DNA of 64,000 nt, taken from contig CAWZYM010000276.1 of assembly GCA_963966185.1 (NCBI GenBank), forward strand, positions 457,501 to 521,500, in the 5' to 3' direction. The position numbers were made by a program, and so were the translations under genes. Every line of letters starts with the position of its first letter. Position 1 is the first letter of the stretch. Source of the DNA: Rhabditoides inermis (Eukaryota > Nematoda > Chromadorea > Rhabditida > Rhabditidae). Shown piece by piece: positions 33,070 through 43,938 of the stretch. The notes under the pieces are model-generated. The model had not been told where the DNA came from and searched no databases. It worked only from the letters and a program-made list of their open reading frames with translations.

Positions 33070-34644
33070 TGAGAGAGAGGGGGGAAAGAGAGAGCGTGAG
33101 AGAGAGAGTGTGTGAGAGTGAGAGAGAGAGAGGGGAGGAGGGAGTGAGAGAATGAGAGATGTTGCAGGCTGAGTCCTGGCGCGAGTCTCTCGGCATGTAC
33201 CTGGCTATCGGCCTATCCATCGCCGTCTTCACATCCTTGATCTGCCTCGGTTCGTTTTATTTTTTGGAGCATATTCAGATAGACATTTTTTCACATTTTA
33301 TCGAATGGACATCGTTCCGGAAATTATTGCAAGTCATCTATTCGTTCGGTGCGAATACCAATTAAAACAATCTCAAACCGATTCAGCCTAGACGAGAGCG
33401 TGAAACGTATGGCGTTCATATTTCGAATGTTTGTTGGGATCAGTTTTCTGCATATCACTAACACACTAGGTAAACTAAAGCTCGCTGCAGGAACGAAAAT
33501 GATGCGAACAGACAAGTCGTGGTTAGCGAAGTTTGACTTTTCGAACTGCAACATAAAACAAGTTAGACAACGTATGTCGAAAGAAATTGACGTTGTTTGC
33601 CAAATGGCTCTATTTTAATAAATGTATTTTCATTCATTTCCAGGTTTCTACTCGTTCCGCAACAAGCAAGTGTTCGAGGAGGTCGTCGATTACTTGGACA
33701 AGGTGGGGACTTGAAACATATTTATGACAGCAACATATTGCAGCAACCACGCTCGCTAACAGGTATTCAGTTCTTGAAACGCGCGCACAGTAAGCATGTA
33801 GTCTCACATTCATCTCTTTCGTCAAGTCGTTTCTCTGTGTTGTTCATTGCCTAACTACAATTATCGGCATTGCGGTAGGAAACACAAAAAATTGTTGCAT
33901 GAAACGTAAATGTAAAACGAAAATAAACAAGAAAAATGAAAAATATGTTATGTATAACGCATACGCGGTGACGAAAACCATGATGTATGCCACGGTGACC
34001 TTGCAGACGATCTCCATCTCGAAGATCAACTACAACCACCAGCTGGGGCTGTACCAGCTGGGCGAGAAGGAGATGCAGGCAGTCGGCGAGATGAGAACCG
34101 TGCGTTTCGTTTAGAAATTGACTGTCAACGTTTTTTTTTTCGTAATCGAATACATGATCACGACACGCACAAATCAAACCACTCATAAAAACGGGTTGGA
34201 CGCTGGGCTCGGCAAGAGACAGTCGAGTAAGCGTAAGGAGTAAGGGAGGGAGAGGTATCAGTATCAGTTGCGAAATGGGGAGGGATCGCAAATACTAGCT
34301 GTTTCGAATGCATCTGTAGGAGACAAATACAGAGAGAGACAATGAGATGTAACAGATTGGCAAGGCATTTCGGGGGTAGTTCTAGTTTGAAGAGACTGAC
34401 CGGTACTCTTCTCTACTCTACGGTAAGTAACCCATAAACAGAAAACACTGTACCTCGTCAGGGTCTTGACTCATGTTTCCCTTTTCCAGTACAAGACGCT
34501 TATGTGGTGCTGGCTGCTCGCGGATGCGGGATGCTTCGTGTTCCTCACACTCGCTGTCCTCCTGTACTTCAGTGGAAGGGCGGGAGAGGGAGTGATGAGG
34601 AAGGTGTACTGGGTGAGTGGGGGGGGGGGGGAGGGAGGGAGAGA

Positions 34645-34682
<38 letters not shown>

Positions 34683-35189
34683 CCCTCTGAAGGTTGTCCT
34701 CTTGGCTGGCGCCCTCTACTGTATCGTCGAGATCCACATGTTCACCTTCATCATGTACCCCTACTCCGGCACTCTGCCCAACCAGGTGTGTGTTTTATGC
34801 TTTGTGATTTAATCCTATGTTTTGTGTTTTGTGTTTTGTGCTTCATGCTCTGGACTCTCAATATCGGTCTGATAGAATATTTTCCATCTTCCCCTACGTT
34901 TCAAAAGTTGAAAATAGGTGATTACTGGATATTTTTTGTAATGAGTAAAACGTCGTGTTTATCGACTATACATCTATACATCATACATAACGGGTTGAAT
35001 TTAAAAGATATAGATTGTATTCATTCCCTAGGTGTGATTTACATAACGCGTAATTTAATGTTTCATACGTATCAAGGTGTGTGTATAGTCACTTGCGCTT
35101 TTTGAATATAATAGCATTATTGTAGACCGAAGCCCTCCTCAACCACGCGATCCCACATAACCCGGGAGGTCTCATGCAGATGGAGCAGG

Positions 35190-35249
<60 letters not shown>

Positions 35250-35392
35250 CTCTTTTCTTCTCTGTCTCTTCCATCTTTTCAAAAAAGTTATAAAAAATGT
35301 TGTAGCGTCTCGACTGCACCTTTGACTACAACTTGTACGGAGGCAACCAGCGAAGGCTCAACCCCAGGGTGAGTCCCTCCCTCCTCTCCCCT

Positions 35393-35426
<34 letters not shown>

Positions 35427-36037
35427 TCACTCTCTCTCTCTCTTTGAGTGTGAGTAGTGCGAGTCTCTCGTACTTCTGTCACTAAGTGCTCATCAGAGTT
35501 ATCCACTCCTTGCAGAACACGTGTGACCCCGCCATCGCCTCCTCCTACCTGCCCCTTCCCCTCCTCCTCACCCTCCTCATCCTCCGCCTCCTGCCCGTTG
35601 TTCTATTCGTTCTCCTCGCTGCCAAGAGAACGCCTGTCAGCGAGAGCCTCGCCATGGCCCTCGAGAAGCTCCGACCCACGCAGAAGAAGCGGTAAGTAGT
35701 GTGTACACGTGATGGGGCGCGAACGGACATAATGAGATTTTGTGATTTATTGGTTAATTAATCACTTATGCATATCTTATGCACAGCTTGATTATTACAT
35801 ACAGTTGAGATTCACCTCCTTGAACCTCACTCGTTCTGTTCGTTCGCGTCGCATCGTTTCGGAATCGCTTGTGGTGGCGGTTCTTTCTGTGTCTCTGCTT
35901 TCAGCCCTCCTAACCCTGTCCCTCTTTTCAGACTCTATGTGAAAAAGCAACATTATAGGCAGAGCACCTATCAGGTGGATATGAGCAAGGCTAAGGCCAC
36001 CGGAAACATGCAGGCGGCACCGAGGTGAGGAGGGGGG

Positions 36038-36075
<38 letters not shown>

Positions 36076-37146
36076 GAGAGAGGGACAGAGAGAGAGAGAG
36101 AGGGAGAGAGAGAGAGAGAGAGAGACCAGGGAGAGAGGGAGAGAGACCAGGGAGAGAGAGGGGGGGGCGGAAAAGGGGGAGATGGAGAGAGAGAGGGAGA
36201 GAGAGGGGAAGAAAAGAAAGAGAGAGAGAAGGGGAGAGAGAGAGGGAGAGAGAGAGGGAGAGGGAGAGAGAAGAGAGGGGGGAGAGAGAGGGATAGGGAG
36301 GGAGAGGGAGAGAGGGAGAGAGAGAGAGAGGGGGAGAGAGATGGAGAGAGAGAGGGAGAGGGAGAGAGGGAGAGAGAGAGAGAGAGGGGGAGAGAGAGGG
36401 AGAGAGAGAGGGAGAGGGAGAGAGGGAGAGAGAGCGTTGCAGCATTGTGGTGGCTCCAGTAGTGCACAGTGACTCCTGTCTTGTAGACCTGGCTCCACCT
36501 GGTTCGCTTCCAGACCCGGCTCCGCCCTCCCCCCGCCCAGCCCCGCCGGAGTCGACCACTCCATCAGGTAAAATAAATTAACTATGTTACATCACAAGGA
36601 TGCATCACACATGACATACCTGTGCACAATGGCAATGAAACGGCTGCAGTAGAGTGCTAGATCATTTGGTTCTAGCAAACCAGGAATGAGAGTCCACGAT
36701 AACGGTGTGCCTTCACCCCTCCTCTCTCTTCAGCTACAACAACGCTGCCTACATAGCGACAAGTGGCGCAATTGGCCTGAACAGCTCTCGCAACAGCGAT
36801 ATCAGCAGAATAGACGCCGTAGACTTGTATAGGTACGTTTTCATTATTATAGACGTTTCTGCTTCCAAACCCTGAACGAAACAGACTCAAAAATTCAACA
36901 TTGTCCAATTCACTACTAACCTGTTGTTGGAAAATGAATGCGGATCCATCAAGATCCATTGTTTCTTATTTTTCTTGCAACTCACGTATTTATTTTGTCT
37001 GATACTTGTACATCTGTAATATACATCAACTCGTTATATATAACGAGTTGATGTATATAGTTCCTTTTTGTGTCGATGAATTTCGTCCTTTCAGGCCTGC
37101 CACTCTCTCGCACCATGCCAGCGGCAGCCTCATGTCGGACGTTTAG
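32555..37146 (+). CDS. four-helix (tetraspan-like) membrane protein
   Basis: The start is MSGPQPPPRLSSQSLP, 3 bases after a TTGCAG acceptor. Hydrophobic segments: SLGMYLAIGLSIAVFTSLIC, then LMWCWLLADAGCFVFLTLAV, VVLLAGALYCIVEIHMFTFI and LPLPLLLTLLILRLLPVVLF. Between helices three and four lies an outer loop spread over small exons, including MQMEQ then RLDCTFDYNLYGG and a Cys in NTCDP. The cytoplasmic tail is long, basic and then Ser/Pro-rich, ending SGSLMSDV-stop. The layout resembles a tetraspanin (four helices, large second loop with Cys), but no CCG motif is visible, so I do not assign the family. Several introns consist of (GA)n or (CT)n, including 32838-33160 and 36026-36434. Confidence 0.65.
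32838..33162. repeat. GA/GT-rich microsatellite intron
   Basis: The tract is (GA)n with (GT)n blocks and internal duplication of about 150 bp, ending just before the exon that begins AESWRESLGMYL. It fills most of an intron of the tetraspan-like gene. Confidence 0.8.
36026..36434. repeat. (GA)n-type microsatellite, about 400 bp
   Basis: Nearly pure purine tract of GA, GGGA and GGA units begins about 5 bases after a splice donor and runs to near the acceptor. It is the longest purine tract in the window. The long open frames on both strands here are artefacts of the repeat. Confidence 0.9.
37020..37057. repeat. perfect palindrome of about 36 bp
   Basis: ATACATCAACTCGTTATA is followed directly by its reverse complement TATAACGAGTTGATGTAT. 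It lies in the last intron of the tetraspan-like gene, about 40 bp before the final exon. Confidence 0.9.
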
Positions 37147-37869
37147 AGTACTGTAGCTATACGGTATCCGGCATACCGTACCCCGACGACCAATCATTCC
37201 ACATGATCTTCACTCATTCACACATTTCCCGACACCCACACATTTCACTGTTCGTGCCTACAACGTTGACTTTCAGTGTGTATTTCCTATTTTGCAGTGC
37301 GCGCTCACTTCACTTTCTTTCTTCTTTCTGGCAGATTTTATGTGTGTTGTATGTATCGATGAAAAACGATAAACAATTTAAAAGTAACATATTTTTTGCA
37401 ATTGTGTCATATCGCGCGCTCGCTTCTCTGCACCCTCTCTCACACGGCGCCTGTTCTCTCACAGACCCGGCGCGAATAGCGCGCGGCTATGGAATAAGTG
37501 AGAGAGGTCGCATTCGCAGGAACTTTTCTCAGTACTCAAAGTACGCGCAAGTAGCTCAATTTGGAATACACGAAAGCAATCCTTTATCGATGCCCCAGTC
37601 ATTAGGCATGATGCAGAACTCGTAAATGGTTTGCCACAGTGTATACAATGTGCTTGCGCACAAATCGTGCTCCTGGATAATTGGAGAAGATTTTAGATGT
37701 TGTGAGTTTTACTTTACTCGCACTTCTATGGTTTCGCACCGCACTCTGTTTGCGGAACGTGAAAGCGAGAATGATGACGACACTTTTGAGGTTTAGAGAA
37801 ATGAAATGATGGTTGTTTGGGTTCAGAAGTGGTCACTTTTCTTTCCACCGTCGCGCCGTACGGTCGATA
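37147..37869. other. intergenic region
   Basis: The 720 bp spacer between two plus-strand membrane-protein genes holds TACTGTA/TACCGTA motifs at 37148-37185 and no convincing gene. It probably includes the promoter of the HVA22-like gene. Confidence 0.45.
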
Positions 37870-38680
37870 ATGGTTGATGTGAGTTTGTCGGTGATCTCCC
37901 CCTTCCTTCTCCCTCTCCCGTTGTACCTACATCCTTATATTTATTAATCCTCTCTCTTTCTCTCCTTCCCTCACTCTCTTACTCCCCTCTTCGTCCGCCA
38001 ACTGCTTACCTCTTGCGAATGCTTTACCATTTGACCCTTTTTGTTTTCAGACACCTTCCACCCGAGACAGTTCCTCGTCGCACAAGAAGAAATCAGCGAA
38101 GAGCGCCTCGAATCCCTCCGCTCCCATGCCCCCCGTCGAGTCTGCACCCGCCACTCCCTCGCAGGTATCGATCGATAATAGATCGATAACCGATCGATAT
38201 CAGCTTTCCGCGACCGCGCCCGCCACGACGCCCACTCGCTCGCCTCACCCCGGCGGCAGTCTGCGCAAGCTCAAGCCCAAGAGAATGGAGGTACTGTAAC
38301 CTACCGTATACCTAACAGTAACCTTACAGTACCACCCGCCGGCGGATCCTCCGAAGCGTTTGCCGCCGCAGCCGCAACAGCAGCCTGTCTCGTGGGGCGG
38401 ATGGCTGCGCGGAATGATGGGCGCACCGAGTGGTACGGGATACTAGGGGGTTACTGTAGGGTTACTGTAGGGTTACGGTACATTGAATTGTAGCTGTACC
38501 GTCGGCGGGCAGCGGGGGACCGCAGCGGGTGCAGCTGATCAATGGGTGAGTTGGGGGAAACATGACTGAACATATGTGAAACTATTGTATCCAGGTGGGT
38601 TGACGTGGCTCCGTCCACTCTGCACGTCGTCATATGCAATGCGCTGTACGATCAGGACAACGAGAACCTGCAGATGATGT

Positions 38681-38740
<60 letters not shown>

Positions 38741-39321
38741 TCCCTCACTCGCAGGTTCCGCTCACTCGAGTCTGCCATCCCAATGCGCCGCGAGGCAATG
38801 GTCTCCTGGCTCCTATTCATCGCTATTGTCGCCGTGGCGACCAGTGGAATCGTCAAGATGCTCGCTCTCATCGTGGTACGGTACCTAGGGATACTGTAGA
38901 TGTACTGTACTCTACCGTATACCTATAGGGCTGGATCATCCCCGCGTGCTATTCGATCACGGCTGTGAACCTGGAGCAGAGGGAGAAGTACGAGTTCTGG
39001 ATGAAGTACTGGATCCTGCAGGCGGCGTCGCTCATGGTCGAAGGCATACTGTAGTAAGTACACGGAGTACTGTACTTTGAATGTGGTTACTGTACGTGTT
39101 TCAGCCAGGAGCCGACTCCAATGATGTATTTCTTCCGTCTCCTCACCTCCATCTACCTTCTCCTGCCGATAGTCGGTGGAGCCGCTTACTTGTACGATAC
39201 TTGCATCAGGTACGGTAGCTTTAGAGTTACTGTATTTTAAAACTTTTATTCCAGGCGCTACGCGAATTGGATTGCGGATCAGTGGGAGACATACAACTAC
39301 CAACTCGTCGACTTTGATTAG
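37870..39321 (+). CDS. TB2/DP1/HVA22 (REEP-like) membrane-shaping protein
   Basis: REEP/Yop1 proteins bend tubular ER. Exons lie at about 37870-37878, 38051-38289, 38333-38432, 38494-38544, 38596-38679, 38756-38875, 38930-39055, 39105-39210 and 39255-39321, and junction phases agree. The start MVD joins TPSTRDSSSSHKKKSAK; a long Ser/Pro/Gln-rich N-terminal region follows. Membrane segments: MVSWLLFIAIVAVATSGIV, then the family core GWIIPACYSITAVNL, FWMKYWILQAASLMVEGIL and FRLLTSIYLLLPIVGGAAYL, ending RRYANWIADQWETY. The extended N terminus is unusual for the family. The first ATG exon is only 9 nt, so the start is the least certain part. Confidence 0.75.
38165..38203 (+). other. possible 39 nt intron or retained repeat
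   Basis: A GT...AG segment of 39 nt made of ATCGAT-type repeats interrupts the HVA22-like second exon. Its length is a multiple of three and it has no stop, so the protein is in frame whether it is spliced or kept. Confidence 0.4.
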
Positions 39322-41065
39322 TCCGCATATATACAATTTACACTTAGAAACGCTGTTGAATTAAGATATTGACGGGACTTAATCGGAATGTGTAAAGGCA
39401 AGTACAGTAGTTGTTAGGCAATTTGTTGTGAATAAAGTTTTATTTTTGCCACTGTTTCTGTTTGTTTTGGGAATGTTGTGCATAGCATGTTTACCAATAC
39501 ATCAGTACATATCTTCTCATAGATTACAAGGTATTATAGAATGTTCTGTTTTCATGTTTCATAATTGTTGCCATTTCTCATCGTGGTCGCTTTACCGCTA
39601 TGCAATAGGATCTGATTAAAATTTCAAATCAGGAGTACTCTTTTCTGGTGTAACAACTTGCTCAGTTCGAAATATGTTCTCACCAATAACATGTCACCCG
39701 CCCATCCACATACACTAGTTATGTCAAAATTACCATTTGTTATACACTACTTCCGTAAACTTCTTGCTTATGAACTCAAGTCAGTTAGTTACACTTTTTC
39801 GACGGTGGAAAAAGCTATTGATCTGAATTTTTTACAGAAGCTGTATGGTTGTATCACATGTGTGCCGAGCCGACGTCTTCACAAATCCCGATTTTTCATT
39901 TTCGATTTTGTTGAACCGCAATTTCAGTGCTTTCAGGTGTATGGTTTTACAAAGTAGCTTACAACTCACAATCAGAAATGATAAAAGATTGAGGAACTAC
40001 GTATAACATGTTTTGTGTTTGTCGTGTTTTCACGGTTCACGATGTCGACTATACTCGGTGAGTCGGGTGTTCCGTAAAAATGTGATAAATTGATAAAATG
40101 ATTGCAGTCTGCTACGTTTTTTGCTGTCACATTTTTCAGTACTGCAAAAATGAAATTGCGAAAATAAAACGAGTTATCGTTAAAAAGGACTCCTTGAAAT
40201 GTGCCAGCCGGCGCGAAATGCTCGCCCCAGTGCCAGTCTGCCGCATGTCTTCATGTTGAGACCAATTCTAATATTTTCTACCGTGTCTCTGTCACTGGGT
40301 CAGCCCTCGTTTTGCGCGGGAAATCAACAGCAGCGAGGGAGAGTGTGCGTGACTCGCGCGGCTGCTTTCATCTTGAATCGATCACCAAAAATGCGCGAAC
40401 TCGTCTCGTGGAGGCAAACTCGTGTCTCTGTGATGGCGCATGCCCAGCTGATTGGGGGCGGTCTTGCGGCACTGGCAAAATGCCAAAATCTTGCGCCCAA
40501 AGTGACGGTCAATAGTATTCGTACTTCCGAAAAAGTTCGTTATGCAAACTTTGATGAGTAAAAAAATTATTTCTTCTATAGATATGTTAAAATCACGATA
40601 CCCTATAAATTATGACCTCTAATGTTGTTTTCCGTGGAGGCCTTCTTTAAAAAATTTCGCAGGGCTATCCTCGAGAACTAAACATTTTTCTAATTGCGTT
40701 AGAAATATCTTACTTGGACGTGTTTCACATTAAAGCATTTTTACTCCACGAGGCTCACGTGTACTTCACAAAGACATTTACGAGCCGGCTGCCAGGTCGG
40801 ACTCATTGGCTGTGATCAGTTTGGATTTTAGAAGCACCATTATCACCACATTCGTTCAGAATCTTGGATCTATCCTCTGCAGATGCCTCCACCGTCATGG
40901 TGACGTCCCAGTCTACTTTACTCAAGGCCGTGCTCTCTGAGCTATAGAAAACAAACCAAAAATGCACACAGTTCCGCTGCACATCCCTTTAAATGAGTGT
41001 CGGCAAAAGTAGATGCATCTGTTGATTGATTTATGAAAAAAAACAATTCACTCGCGCGAAAAGCA
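39322..41065. other. gene-poor region
   Basis: I see no supportable gene. AATAAA at 39431 may end the HVA22-like transcript. About 40195-40515 is GC-rich with long overlapping open frames on both strands and GTGCCAGCCGG/TGCCAG motifs reminiscent of transposon ends, but no protein family is recognisable. Confidence 0.45.
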
Positions 41066-41362
41066 GGAGCGGCGGTAGCGCAGTGAATGTGTCCACGGCT
41101 CTCAATCGAAAGGTCGCTGGTTCGATGCCGCCAGCGAACCGAAAGAAGTTCCGCTACCGCGGTGGGTTGGCAACCACCCTGACACGTTGTCAGCCGCTAG
41201 CCAGAAGACACACCGTTATCGTTGATTCTCATTACTGGTTTTCAAGGACCACAACATCTAGTACTCTACTGCAGCCCCTCCATTGTCATTGTTCACAGGC
41301 ATTTTCATAAGTGAAGCATCCTCGTGGTCGTGGTGGAATTAATTTAATTTAATTTGTTATTA
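41066..41362 (+). mobile_element. tRNA-derived SINE
   Basis: The head has an A-box-like GGCGGTAGCGCAGTGAATG and a perfect B-box spacing with GGTTCGATGCC. A tRNA-unrelated body of about 190 bp follows, ending in ATTAATTTAATTTAATTTG. This head-body-tail order is that of a SINE transcribed by RNA polymerase III. Confidence 0.7.
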
Positions 41363-42600
41363 GTGAACGCCATCCCTGCTGGCGGTTTCTGAGAAAGTTT
41401 TGATCTCGACGGGAGAAGATCCGGGCTTCTACGATCGATCGCGAAGAGATGACGATCCGAGAGTTTCATCATCTTGAGTTATTGTCTGATTTGCGCCACT
41501 AATTTCGAGTAATTGTCGGCGATACGTTCGAAGCTCTTCAACGACGCGGTCTCTCACCTCGATGCGGTATGTTATAATAATAAGTTTATCGCATGTATGT
41601 TTGATAGAGTATGCAAGAAATTGCGGATGTACACTGGCGAAATAGGTGATCATACGATTGTGTGACAAAGTTAAAAATGGTAAAACTAAAACAAAATGAG
41701 GTACTACTGCGCCTTGTTCAAGGGTACTGGCAGAGTGATGGTCACATATAATACACGTTGAAATTAAAAGAGACACAAGAAGTGCAGGTGGGACGACGTG
41801 TGAGAGACGCCCTGACTCTCCAGTCATGATGCACGAATCCGACGGGAATATGTTAACTAGTTGTCACTAGTGGTGTAGTGGTAACTCCATGAATCTCATG
41901 ATAGTCTTCCACGATGACCGGTTTCACTGCCAAGAGTCAAGGAATACGTCGATGAGTGAGTTTCTGAAACTGAATTGGCAAGGTACATTAAGGAATGATA
42001 TTGTATTGATCAGTGAGGGCATCAATTATAATGACATTCATCCGGGAGCGTTTTCTGTTCGATAAAAAAACACTCAAACTTCACTATAGTAAGAGCATTT
42101 CTATTTCCTGAATAGCAGCGTATGTACGTCCCGATAATTTCTCGTTTCCAAAAGAAGCACCATGTACTCGAAATGAGGAGACCGTGCCACCAGTGAGTCT
42201 CTTTTTTCTTTATTTCTCTCTTTTCTATCTCCTATCTCTCACTTTCTCTGTCTCTCTCTCCTCGTACGTTTTTTTTCTCAAACTCTCCTTCTATCTCCCA
42301 TGTCTATACATTTTTGATTAAAAAACAATTAAGTAAAAGTGAAGGTAAAAAAAAGCCCTCCGATTCAAGAGATTACTCTGCAAAGGGTCGATGGAAGCCT
42401 ATGGCGCTACACCGTAGCCCAACGACAGCTCTCGCCTATTTTCGCAATCATGCGCCTGTGATTGCGAACACCTTCCTTCTGTTTATATACACCCGTAGGG
42501 ATCACTTTCGCAGCAGACTGCTATCAGTTTATCACCTTGGTTCGATCATGCGCCCGGAAGGGGATCGATCCCCCGACCCACCGAGTATAGCGAACATCGC
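41363..42600. other. no recognisable gene
   Basis: The stretch is unassigned, with CT-rich patches near 42180-42300. Open frames of up to 132 residues show no recognisable motif. Confidence 0.45.
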
Positions 42601-42639
42601 TAACCTGAAAGAAGTATGTATACTTTCCTCCCGGAGCAA

Positions 42640-42860
42640 TCAGCATGAATAAACACTTCAAGATGACTTCGAATTACTTTCATACTTTTATATGCACATT
42701 TAATAGTAGAGCTTTTAGTACCTGGAATGCCTTACCTTCTGACATTAGGGGCGGCGCGCCAGCGCCGCCCGTTTGTTATGATCTGTGGCGCGCGCAGCGC
42801 GCCACTCCCAATCCACACGCTATTTGGCTATCATAATACAATATACTTCATTAGAGTGTG
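42640..42860 (+). mobile_element. LINE reverse-transcriptase ORF 3' end
   Basis: The frame reads NYFHTFICTFNSRAFSTWN then ALPSDIRG. The pattern (hydrophobic, R-x-F/W-N-x-L-P) is typical of the last residues of non-LTR retrotransposon ORF2 proteins. The upstream RT and endonuclease regions are absent. Confidence 0.5.
42747..42810. repeat. two consecutive GC-rich hairpins
   Basis: GGGCGGCGCGCCAGCGCCGCCC and, 13 bases later, GTGGCGCGCGCAGCGCGCCAC each fold back on themselves with short loops. They sit just after the LINE remnant, in an AT-rich background. Confidence 0.7.
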
Positions 42861-43049
42861 TTATGTGTTAGGGTATCATTTTGTAAGACCTATGAGTATG
42901 ATTTGTTGAATAAATATCGGTTGCGGCGCCCAGAACAGCCTCTCTCTCGCTCTCTCCCGCTTTGCCACTAAACGTGTTTACGACGGCGGCGGCGGCGGCG
43001 ACGACGGTGTGCATCACGTAAGCTCCGCCCACTGCACTCTGCGCTTATT

Positions 43050-43410
43050 GGTCTCTCGGCCTCTTGCCGGTGAAAACTGATTGGCCGAGCGCATGCCCCG
43101 CCCTTCGCTCACCCACTCTCGTGTCGGATCGATCGCGCGCCGTCTCTGGCGTCTCTTGCGAGCGCACACTCTCTGCGCACTCTCTCATGTCCACTGGCGA
43201 GTGACTGGGCACTCCGATAGATTTACGCAATATGCGGGCACCATATTGCCGATTTGCCAGCACTCAAATATCAAAAAGTGCAGGACTTTGGCGCGCTACT
43301 GTGAGAATGAGTGCGCGCGCATGGGAGAATGGGTGCCCGCAACTGTGATTTCGAGTGCCGGCAAGCCAACAAGCGTGAAGCATTGCGCATCAAAAATCCC
43401 TTTGCCCACC
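43050..43410. repeat. left subterminal repeat region of the transposon
   Basis: It contains TTGCCGGTG, CACTCCGATAGATTTACGC, GTGCCGGCAAG and multiple GCGCGC/GCACTC words. The reverse complement of the right end at about 60320-60560 carries the same words in a similar order. Divergence is considerable. Confidence 0.5.
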
Positions 43411-43938
43411 AACAATATGATTCAACCGTTTCTTTCTGAATAAGAATATATTCACCTGACCATCTGAGACGATTAAATACAAACTATTTATTAGAGATTA
43501 TGAAGCTAAACACAACTCAACGAAACATCAACAAGAACAACAAATTAGATATCACAATCCAATAATTCGTGGGAATAATTCACATTGGGCTGGGGCAATG
43601 GTTCAGTTTTGATTATGTTATTTCACAAAGCACTTGGGAATGCTTATCCTATCATATGCAACTTGATAACAAACAATGGGAAATTAATACATAGCAGTCA
43701 TACAAGATAATAATAGAGGTCAATAAGCAGTCATAGAGGTAATATGGCAAACAAAAACTTATAAACGAGAGACCTGTGGGGCGGACGCCGTACTTGGACG
43801 AGAAGGTGAGGGCGGCACTCGGAAGTCTGGCTTCAGCGAGCTGGGAGCTGGGTGACGTGCGGAAGGCTGTTGTGAGGAAACTGAAAATTCACGATACAGG
43901 CGATCAACAGTTGTTTTCATTAGGAACTAACTGTGGAA

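Noticed and set aside
35795..36564. Long Ser-Leu/Pro or Arg-Glu open frames on both strands
   Set aside because: They are translations of GA/CT microsatellites in introns of the tetraspan-like gene. The same holds for frames at about 1230-1600, 6850-7490, 8280-8740, 9700-10470, 12250-12540, 13280-13540, 32666-33232 and 60711-61106.
42314..42652. 112-residue open frame before the LINE remnant
   Set aside because: It does not show reverse-transcriptase motifs and is in a different context from the recognised LINE end.
43081..43443. 120-residue open frame with Arg/Ala/Ser bias
   Set aside because: It lies in the GC-rich subterminal region of the transposon and its composition follows the repeated GCGC words. 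No splice-linked partner was found.
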